Source: Pseudomonadota bacterium | GTDB taxonomy: Bacteria > Pseudomonadota > Gammaproteobacteria > Steroidobacterales > Steroidobacteraceae | NCBI GenBank assembly: GCA_021826035.1 | Contig: JAKBBE010000068.1 | Span: 1 to 13,527, forward strand | Length of the DNA: 13,527 nt | Reading direction: 5' to 3' | Shown here: positions 9,109 through 13,527 of the stretch, piece after piece | How positions within the stretch are numbered: position 1 is the stretch's first letter | Layout: every line of letters starts with the position of its first letter | The notes under the pieces: generated by a model | Told to the model about the DNA's origin: nothing | Databases searched by the model: none | Seen by the model: the letters and a program-made list of their open reading frames with translations, nothing else | Program-made: the position numbers and the translations under genes

Positions 9109-10562
9109 TCCGAACCTCGCCGCTCCTTGCGGCGGGCCTGTGCGCCGGCCTCGCCGGCTGCGCCATCGGCCCGAACTACCATCGCCCGGCGGCCCCGCCC
9201 GCGGCGGCCTTCAAGGCGGCGCGCGGCTGGCAGCCGGCCGAGCCGGCGCCCATCGTGCCGAGCGCCTGGTGGAGCGTGTACCACGACCCGGTGCTCGATC
9301 GGCTCGAGCGGCAGGTCGAGATCAACAACCAGACCCTCAAGGCCGCGGTCGCCGCCTACTACGCGGCCCGCGAGGCCGCCGGCGTCACCCGCGGGAGCCT
9401 GTTCCCGTCGGTGGGAGTCTCGGGGAGCCAGACACGCAGCGGCGGCGGGGCGGCCACGCAGTTCACCTTCGGCGGGGCGCGCACCGCGAACCAGGCCGGC
9501 GGCAGCGCCAGCTGGGACGTGGACCTCTGGGGCAAGCTGCGCCGCGAGCTCGAAAGCGCCAATGCCAGCGCGCAGGCGAGCGCCGCCGACGTGGCCGCGG
9601 CGCGCCTCTCGGCCCAGACGACGCTCGCGCAGGACTACTTCCAGCTGCGCGCCGCCGAGCAGCAGCTGCGGCTGCTGAAGACCCTGGTGGCCGATGACCA
9701 GGCGTCCCTGCGCATCGCGCAGAACCGGGTCAATGCCGGCGTGACGACGCTTGCGGACGTGTACGCGGCCCGCACCCAGCTCGAGAGCACGCAGGCGCAG
9801 GAAGACACGGCGCTGCTGAACCGCGCCACCCTCGAGCATGCGATCGCGGTGCTCATCGGCCGTGCGCCGGATGCGCTGTCGCTCGCGCAGGGACACCTCG
9901 CCGCGCAGGTGCCGGTGGTGCCCGCGGGCGTGCCCTCGCAGCTGCTGCTGCGCCGGCCGGACATCGCCGCCGCGGAGCGCGCCATGGCGAGCGCCAACGC
10001 GCAGATCGGGGTGGCCGAGGCGGCGTGGTTTCCGAGCCTGACGCTGTCGGGCTCGTACGCCTTCGATTCGGCGGCGCTCACCGGGCTGATCCGCGCGAGC
10101 AATGCAGTCTGGTCCTATGGCCCCCAGATCGCGCTCAACCTGTTCAACGGCGGGGCGACGCTCGCCCAGACCCGCGAGGCGCGCGCCAGTTACGATCAGA
10201 CCGTGGCCCAGTACCGCGGGACGGTGCTCGGGGCCTTTCAGCAGGTCGAGGACGATCTGGCCTCGCTGCACTTCCTCGCGGCCGAGTATGCCGAGGAGTT
10301 GCGGGCGGTGGCCGATGCGAAGCGCTCCGAGGCGCTGACTCTGAATCAGTACAAGGCCGGTGTGGCCGACTACGCGAGCGTGCTCACCGCCCAGGTGGCC
10401 CGGCTCAATGCCGAGATCACCGCGGTCAACCTGCAGAGTGAGCGTCTCACCTCGAGCGCGGGTCTCATCGATGCGCTCGGCGGCGGCTGGACCAGCCGCT
10501 CGCTCGAGCAGCGCAACGACGGGGTATCCGAGACGCTGAAGAGCACTGTCCAGATGCCCTGA
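9105..10562 (+). CDS. efflux outer-membrane lipoprotein channel, NodT/OprM family (OpmB-like position)
   Basis: This 485-residue TolC-like outer-membrane factor completes the efflux complex. The N-terminus is a lipoprotein signal peptide with lipobox L-A-G-C, giving a predicted acylated Cys19, followed by A-I-G-P-N-Y-H-R-P, the classic start of the mature NodT-family proteins. W-W-S-V-Y-H-D-P-V-L-D (about residues 50-60) is also typical. Two OEP repeats of helical hairpins follow; the second contains L-L-L-R-R-P-D-I-A-A-A-E (about residues 281-292) and N-A-Q-I-G-V-A-E-A-A-W-F-P (about 299-311). The ATG overlaps the permease stop by 4 bases (9105-9108), with a GGAG element about 9 bases upstream. 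Its position as fourth gene matches muxABC-opmB rather than E. coli mdtABCD. The gene ends at a TGA followed directly by a hairpin. Confidence 0.95.
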   Translation: MIRTSPLLAAGLCAGLAGCAIGPNYHRPAAPPAAAFKAARGWQPAEPAPIVPSAWWSVYHDPVLDRLERQVEINNQTLKAAVAAYYAAREAAGVTRGSLFPSVGVSGSQTRSGGGAATQFTFGGARTANQAGGSASWDVDLWGKLRRELESANASAQASAADVAAARLSAQTTLAQDYFQLRAAEQQLRLLKTLVADDQASLRIAQNRVNAGVTTLADVYAARTQLESTQAQEDTALLNRATLEHAIAVLIGRAPDALSLAQGHLAAQVPVVPAGVPSQLLLRRPDIAAAERAMASANAQIGVAEAAWFPSLTLSGSYAFDSAALTGLIRASNAVWSYGPQIALNLFNGGATLAQTREARASYDQTVAQYRGTVLGAFQQVEDDLASLHFLAAEYAEELRAVADAKRSEALTLNQYKAGVADYASVLTAQVARLNAEITAVNLQSERLTSSAGLIDALGGGWTSRSLEQRNDGVSETLKSTVQMP

Positions 10563-10564
10563 AT

Positions 10565-10598
10565 GACGGGAGATCTCGGTTCAACTCCGAGAGCCGTC
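10565..10598. terminator. hairpin between the convergent efflux and doc genes, possible bidirectional terminator
   Basis: The hairpin starts 3 bases after the stop codon of the outer-membrane factor. An outer stem GACGG (10565-10569) pairs with CCGTC (10594-10598), and an inner 6-bp stem TCTCGG (10574-10579) pairs with CCGAGA (10587-10592) around the 7-base loop TTCAACT. An internal loop of GAGA against G separates the stems. Pyrimidine-rich cctcctct follows on the plus strand but there is no true T-run, so efficiency as an intrinsic terminator is uncertain. The minus-strand doc operon converges from the other side. Confidence 0.5.
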
Positions 10599-10636
10599 CC
10601 TCCTCTGGGGGGCTGGCCGATAGTCTTCGCCGATCC

Positions 10637-10924
10637 CTACGCCCGTTTCGCGCTGGCGCGAAGGAATTGGCAGAAGCCGTCCTCATCGATCGTGCCGGCG
10701 GCGAGCTCGCGGACAGCTTGCGCAGCCGCTTCCTCGCTCGTCGTGAAGCGATAGTCGTTGAGCTCCAGAAAGAGTACGCCCGCGACAAATGCGGTGCGCT
10801 TGTTGCCGTCGACGAGGGGGTGATTTTGTACGATGACGGCCGTGCATTTTGCGGCAAGCTCGACGAGCTGCCGATCGTGGATCGCGAATGCCAGCTCATC
10901 CTCGACCCAGATCGGCTCGTTCAT
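10637..10924 (-). CDS. doc: Doc/Fic death-on-curing family toxin, internally shortened
   Basis: This 95-residue Fic-fold protein has the motif H35-P-L-V-D-G-N-K-R43-T-A, the nucleotide-binding and catalytic loop of Fic/Doc enzymes. Doc-type toxins phosphorylate EF-Tu, while other Fic proteins transfer AMP. After the motif come the usual L-F-L-E-L-N-D-Y-R-F helix and S-E-E-A-A tail. The N-terminus I-W-V-E-D-E-L-A-F-A-I-H-D-R-Q-L is also normal, but it runs straight into V-E-L-A-A-K-C. Family members usually have about 35 residues in between, starting with a His-Gly-Gly segment and containing R-D-x-G-L-L-E-S-A-L-x-R-P. The protein is therefore about 30 residues shorter than usual (about 125-130), in frame. 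The missing part includes the helices and target-docking flap region, so activity is doubtful. Its ATG overlaps the antitoxin stop (ATGA on the minus strand, 10924-10921). Confidence 0.85.
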   Translation of the reverse strand: MNEPIWVEDELAFAIHDRQLVELAAKCTAVIVQNHPLVDGNKRTAFVAGVLFLELNDYRFTTSEEAAAQAVRELAAGTIDEDGFCQFLRASAKRA

Positions 10925-11217
10925 TTGGATGGCGCGTGGAGCGTGTTCCTGTAGCGCGCCATGAACTGCTCGGCCTTGTCCATCTTCTTCCCGAAGGCTG
11001 GATCGAAAGGCGTGAGGCGATAGGTGTTGTTCGGTCCCTCGAGGCGGAAGATATCCTCCCCCTCGCCAGTGCGCAGATGGCTCAGCACTTCCTTCGGGAG
11101 CACAACCCCGAGCGGGTTACCCACCTTGCGGACCGTGATCGCGACCAGACTGCACCTCTTGCCTCGCCGGCGCCGTAGGCACTGTGCCGGGCTGCCGTCG
11201 TCTGCCCCCGGGGGCAT
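10921..11217 (-). CDS. AbrB/MazE/SpoVT-type antitoxin paired with Doc
   Basis: The C-terminal 75 residues match the swapped-hairpin AbrB-type antitoxins that accompany Doc-family toxins: A-I-T-V-R-K-V-G-N-P-L-G-V-V-L-P-K-E-V-L (DNA-binding fold) and then Y-R-L-T-P-F-D-P-A-F, which binds and neutralises the toxin. Start choice is open. ATG at 11217 has an excellent Shine-Dalgarno GGAGGAG (11230-11224) 6 bases upstream and gives 98 residues with an unusual Arg-rich N-terminal extension of 23 residues. The start expected from the family falls at a CTG (11148-11146), also with an AGAGG element 6 bases upstream, giving 75 residues. I chose the ATG because CTG starts are rare. It is the promoter-proximal gene of the pair, and AbrB-type antitoxins usually repress their own operon. 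It is transcribed away from mntA. Confidence 0.85.
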   Translation of the reverse strand: MPPGADDGSPAQCLRRRRGKRCSLVAITVRKVGNPLGVVLPKEVLSHLRTGEGEDIFRLEGPNNTYRLTPFDPAFGKKMDKAEQFMARYRNTLHAPSK

Positions 11218-11223
11218 CTCTGT

Positions 11224-11230
11224 CTCCTCC
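11224..11230 (-). promoter_or_regulatory. strong Shine-Dalgarno for the antitoxin ATG at 11217
   Basis: GGAGGAG on the minus strand lies 6 bases (ACAGAG) upstream of the ATG at 11217. It is the strongest ribosome binding site I noticed in the window, and it decides in favour of the longer, 98-residue antitoxin. Confidence 0.6.
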
Positions 11231-11286
11231 GGGAACCGTGGGCACAATAGTGATAGCGCCGCGCCGGAATCGAGGGGTCCTGCCGA

Positions 11287-11305
11287 AATGCGCAATCGGC
11301 GCATT
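11287..11305. repeat. 7-bp-arm inverted repeat, candidate operator between two toxin-antitoxin operons
   Basis: AATGCGC (11287-11293) and GCGCATT (11299-11305) are perfect inverted arms around the 5-base spacer AATCG. The site sits in the shared control region, 5 bases upstream of the -35 box of the mntA promoter and about 70 bases upstream of the antitoxin ATG. Dimeric AbrB/MazE-type antitoxins bind such palindromes, so autoregulation of the antitoxin-doc pair, perhaps also affecting mntA, is a reasonable inference without direct proof. Confidence 0.5.
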
Positions 11306-11309
11306 ACTA

Positions 11310-11337
11310 TTGATAATATATTTTCTCGAGATATAAA
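11310..11337 (+). promoter_or_regulatory. sigma-70-type promoter for mntA-hepT-int
   Basis: The -35 TTGATA (11310-11315) and -10 TATAAA (11332-11337) each match consensus at 5 of 6 positions, with a 16-base spacer. Transcription would start at about 11343-11346, right at the first in-frame ATG (11345) and only about 12 bases before the family-consistent ATG (11357). No Shine-Dalgarno fits in that space, so the message would be leaderless or nearly so. The AT-rich patch stands out from the surrounding GC-rich DNA. Confidence 0.6.
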
Positions 11338-11356
11338 CTGTGATATGCTTTTTACT

Positions 11357-11647
11357 ATGAGACCGTCTGATGCCCTGATCCTGCACCGCACGGCCTTGCG
11401 ACAGCTGCTGAGCCGCTATGGCTTCAGGCACCCGCGTGTCTTTGGCTCGGTGCTCACCGGGACCGACACTGAGGAGAGCGATCTCGACGTGCTTGTCGAG
11501 CCCCTGCGTGGCACGACGCTTTTCACTCTTGCGGGAATCGAGGATGAGGCTCGGCAACTGACAGGCGTGAGTGTGTCCGTGCTGACCCCGGGATTTCTAT
11601 CGCCGAAGTTTCGAGACAAGGTGTTACAGCAGGCCGAGCCGCTGTGA
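11357..11647 (+). CDS. mntA: MntA-type nucleotidyltransferase antitoxin (MNT domain)
   Basis: This 96-residue minimal nucleotidyltransferase has G30-S31 followed ten residues later by D42-L-D44, the GSX10DXD signature of MntA antitoxins. In type VII systems MntA adenylylates a Tyr next to the HEPN active site of HepT and so silences it. The start was chosen at ATG 11357 because M-R-P-S-D-A-L-I-L-H-R matches the usual N-terminus; an in-frame ATG at 11345 adds four residues and would be leaderless from the nearby promoter. The third acidic position of the nucleotidyltransferase fold, normally Asp in a V-D-V-L-T-P strand, reads Ser here (S74 in V-S-V-S-V-L-T-P). This may weaken catalysis. The stop overlaps the hepT GTG by 4 bases (11644-11647). 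Confidence 0.88.
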   Translation: MRPSDALILHRTALRQLLSRYGFRHPRVFGSVLTGTDTEESDLDVLVEPLRGTTLFTLAGIEDEARQLTGVSVSVLTPGFLSPKFRDKVLQQAEPL

Positions 11648-12024
11648 GCCACCCGGAGCGGATCGATGATTACCTCGAGCACATTGCCAATGCGATCAAG
11701 CGGGCAATGCGCTACATCGGAAGTCTCGAAGGCCTTGCCGCCCTGGATCAAGACGAGCAGGTCCAGGATGCCGTCGTCAGGACACTCACTGTGATCGGCG
11801 AGGCGGCGGTGAGGATTCAGAAGGCCGCGCCTGGGTTCATAGCCGCACATCCAAACGTACCGTGGAGCCAGATGCGGGGCATCCGCAACAAGGTCGTTCA
11901 CGACTACTTCGACGTTGCCTGGGATGTCGTCTGGGATACCGTGCAACAGGACCTGCCGCCGCTGCTCGAGCAGATCGAGTCCCTGCTGAATCAGATTGAA
12001 GGTGCTTCGGCGCCCAAGCGATGA
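11644..12024 (+). CDS. hepT: HepT-type HEPN ribonuclease toxin (DUF86)
   Basis: This 126-residue all-helical HEPN-domain protein has the RX4HXY active-site motif R81-N-K-V-V-H86-D-Y88. R and H form the RNase site and Y88 is the residue that MntA would adenylylate. Upstream helices contain the family's R-I-D-D-Y-L-E-H-I and V-I-G-E-A-A segments, followed by P-N-V-P-W-S-Q-M-R-G-I. The length is normal and all key residues are present, so the toxin looks functional. The start is GTG at 11644, overlapping the mntA stop; the order antitoxin then toxin fits translational coupling. Its stop overlaps the recombinase start by 4 bases (ATGA, 12021-12024). Confidence 0.92.
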   Translation: MSHPERIDDYLEHIANAIKRAMRYIGSLEGLAALDQDEQVQDAVVRTLTVIGEAAVRIQKAAPGFIAAHPNVPWSQMRGIRNKVVHDYFDVAWDVVWDTVQQDLPPLLEQIESLLNQIEGASAPKR

Positions 12025-13013
12025 GCATGGCGACGGTGCCCAAAGCGGCCGCGCTCCCTCCGACACGCGGCACATCGCTCTCGCCGGGCCAACCACTCAC
12101 CGCGGCGCAGCTCCCGCAACTCAGCACGGTTCCGCCGACGACGGCGTGGTTCGCGAACATCGATAACCCGAATACCCGCCGCGCCTACCGCAGCGATCTC
12201 GGAGAGTTCATGATCTTCGTCGGGATCTCATCGCCCGAGGAGCTGCGGCTCGTCACCCGCGCGCACGTGCTCGCGTGGCAGAAAAACCTCGAGCGCCGTG
12301 CGCTCGCCGGAGGCACGATCCGGCGCAAGCTCGCCGCCCTTTCGTCATTGTTTGCATATCTCGCCGACGCAAACGCCGTGACGCACAACCCCGTGAAGGG
12401 TATCCGGCGACCCACGGTCGAAAGCCACGAGGGCAAGACGCCGGCGCTCGGGGACGCCCAGGTGCGCGATCTGCTGAGGCTCCCGGTCGGCGAGGACCTG
12501 AAAGCGAAGCGCGATCGCGCCCTTCTGTCGTTGCTGCTCTACCACGGCTTGACACGTGAGGAAATCGCGCGGCTCACCGTCCAGGACATTCACTCCCGCC
12601 GCGGCGTGCCGCATCTGCGGGTGCGCGGTAAGCGTGGCACGGTACGCCACATTCCGCTGCATCCAGGTACCCAGGCGCTGCTGAGTGACTACCTGGAGGC
12701 CTCCGGCCATGCGCTCGACAAACCGGGCGCCGTCTTTCGTCCCATGCGCAACAACCGCACCGGGGCGCTCGATCGAATGCTCTCCGGCGATGGCATCTAC
12801 AAGCTCGTCCGGGGTTACGCGCAGAAGCTCGGGGTTGCCATCGGCGTGCATACGCTACGCGCGACAGCCGCGATCAATGCTCTCGAGCACGAGGCGGACA
12901 TCGCCACGGTACAACAGTGGCTGGGGCACGCGAGTATCGCGACCACCCGCCGCTACGATAGGCGCAAGAGCCGGTCGGAGGATTCACCGACCTTCAAAGT
13001 GCGCTACTCGTGA
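12021..13013 (+). CDS. tyrosine recombinase/integrase, atypical first catalytic position
   Basis: This 330-residue site-specific recombinase has an N-terminal core-binding SAM-like domain (about residues 40-130, with N-T-R-R-A-Y-R-S-D-L) and a C-terminal catalytic domain (about 142-316). Visible catalytic residues are K204 in R-G-K-R-G-T, H277 and R280 in H-T-L-R-A-T-A-A, H303 in L-G-H-A-S-I, and the nucleophile Y312 in T-T-R-R-Y-D. The first catalytic Arg, normally in G-L-R-R-E-E-L for this subfamily, is Thr178 here (G-L-T-R-E-E-I), with Arg179 next to it. The end S-P-T-F-K-V-R-Y-S is the usual C-terminus, so the gene is full length. The ATG overlaps the hepT stop, which makes it the third gene of the mntA operon. 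Rejoining or integrating an element is the expected role, but the att sites are not recognisable and activity is uncertain. Confidence 0.9.
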   Translation: MSMATVPKAAALPPTRGTSLSPGQPLTAAQLPQLSTVPPTTAWFANIDNPNTRRAYRSDLGEFMIFVGISSPEELRLVTRAHVLAWQKNLERRALAGGTIRRKLAALSSLFAYLADANAVTHNPVKGIRRPTVESHEGKTPALGDAQVRDLLRLPVGEDLKAKRDRALLSLLLYHGLTREEIARLTVQDIHSRRGVPHLRVRGKRGTVRHIPLHPGTQALLSDYLEASGHALDKPGAVFRPMRNNRTGALDRMLSGDGIYKLVRGYAQKLGVAIGVHTLRATAAINALEHEADIATVQQWLGHASIATTRRYDRRKSRSEDSPTFKVRYS

Positions 13014-13017
13014 GTAC

Positions 13018-13047
13018 GGCCGCCCCATTGGATGGAACGGGGCGGCC
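13018..13047. terminator. GC hairpin just after the recombinase gene
   Basis: GGCCGCCCC (13018-13026) and GGGGCGGCC (13039-13047) form a perfect 9-bp stem around a 12-base loop, starting 5 bases after the recombinase stop. No T-run follows, so it is a terminator-like structure or an mRNA 3' stabiliser rather than a certain intrinsic terminator. Palindromes next to recombinase genes can also be binding sites, which I cannot distinguish here. Confidence 0.45.
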
Positions 13048-13147
13048 CCAGATGCTTGGGGTGCGTAATCCGGCGCGCGCATGCCAAGCGCGGTGGCTCG
13101 CGCCGCTGACGGCTCTTGAAGCGGCAGGAACTCTGATCGGGCAGACT

Positions 13148-13527
13148 TTAGCGTCGGGATGCACGCCGGCTGTGGCAACCACCCTGTTGCGCTGTGCGGC
13201 TGCCGGGAGACTGAATCCCCTTAAAGGACCCGGCGGTTCGGGCTGCGGCTGAGCCTACCTGCCCGGCGAGGCCGTGATGTGCGACGCAGGTGCGCTCCGG
13301 GTCGCGGCAAGCGCTGGGTCGGGCGGCCCCCACGGCCAATTCCGATCCATCCCTTAGCACGACGAACACGCGTTGCACGGTGCTCGTGCCGTTGGCGCCA
13401 TAGAATCCTCGCCCGCCATGGCGCGTGACCGACGCGTCGGCGAGAGCGGCATTCAGCGCACCGGTGAACTCCGGGCGGGTGTGTGTGGCATCAGGATGCG
13501 GCGGGACCCGCCGATGCAGCGGAGGAC
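13148..13527 (-). CDS. unidentified partial reading frame entering from the right edge
   Basis: A minus-strand frame is open from the right edge down to a stop at 13148, about 125 codons. Its upstream part reads H-T-R-P-E-F-T-G-A-L-N-A-A-L-A-D-A, then G-G-R-G-F-Y-G-A-N-G-T-S-T-V-Q-R-V-F-V-V-L-R-D-G. It has a sensible amino-acid mix and third positions rich in G and C, which suggests real coding. The downstream half is rich in Ala, Arg, Ser and Gly and looks less protein-like, as if the gene were truncated or frameshifted there. I do not recognise the family. If real, it would be convergent with the recombinase. The stretch 13048-13147 between them shows nothing else. Confidence 0.3.
   Translation of the reverse strand, partial: PPLHRRVPPHPDATHTRPEFTGALNAALADASVTRHGGRGFYGANGTSTVQRVFVVLRDGSELAVGAARPSACRDPERTCVAHHGLAGQVGSAAARTAGSFKGIQSPGSRTAQQGGCHSRRASRR

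Noticed and set aside
10575..10591. tRNA gene or tRNA 3' fragment suggested by the T-arm-like stem-loop
   Set aside because: The expected acceptor, discriminator and CCA end are not present, no D or anticodon arm precedes it, and the outer stem makes it a self-contained hairpin.
10647..10662. Inverted repeat TTCGCGC-TG-GCGCGAA
   Set aside because: It lies inside the doc 3' coding region, has a 2-base loop and no T-run; likely a coding coincidence.
10667..10954. Plus-strand frame over doc
   Set aside because: The minus strand encodes the Fic motif and overlaps the antitoxin gene in the expected way; the plus frame is a shadow.
13010..13252. Plus-strand small frame after the recombinase
   Set aside because: It overlaps the hairpin and has no ribosome binding site or recognisable domain; it probably stays open by composition.
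10563..13527. Direct repeats that would mark att sites around the accessory genes
   Set aside because: By eye I found no convincing repeat shared between the two flanks; a self-comparison of a larger region would be needed.

Overview
The DNA is GC-rich with strongly GC-biased third codon positions. It carries an MdtABC/MuxABC-type tripartite efflux operon and typical proteobacterial accessory genes, so a GC-rich member of the Pseudomonadota is likely (Gamma- or Betaproteobacteria). The sequence alone does not fix the genus.

Left part (1-1442): the 3' end of an FAD-linked oxidase of the berberine-bridge type runs in from the left edge. It is followed by a minus-strand gene of the pyridoxamine 5'-phosphate oxidase-like flavin-binding family (459-1148). 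A 294-base divergent intergenic stretch with a strong GC hairpin separates that gene from the efflux operon.

Centre (1443-10562): a complete four-gene resistance-nodulation-division (RND) efflux operon on the plus strand: membrane-fusion adaptor, two different RND permeases, and a NodT-family outer-membrane lipoprotein channel. All three junctions are 4-base stop/start overlaps. The gene order matches mdtABC/muxABC-opmB, where two permeases form a heterotrimer that connects through the adaptor to the outer-membrane channel. The second permease carries an approximately 50-residue Ala/Gly/Ser-rich insertion in its C-terminal periplasmic loop.

Right part (10563-13527): an accessory island. A compact hairpin separates the efflux operon from a minus-strand AbrB/MazE-type antitoxin and Doc/Fic toxin pair. 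The Doc protein appears to lack about 35 internal residues. Back to back with this pair, across an AT-rich control region, lies a plus-strand operon of mntA (nucleotidyltransferase antitoxin), hepT (HEPN toxin) and a tyrosine recombinase, all joined by 4-base overlaps. The control region holds a good sigma-70 promoter that would give a leaderless or nearly leaderless mntA message, and a 7-bp-arm inverted repeat. Several of the proteins depart from their family's key residues: Doc has its internal gap, MntA has Ser where the third acidic residue is expected, and the recombinase has Thr at the expected first catalytic Arg. The island may therefore be partly decayed, or may contain modified versions of these proteins. 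The last 500 bases hold a hairpin just after the recombinase and an unidentified minus-strand reading frame that enters from the right edge.
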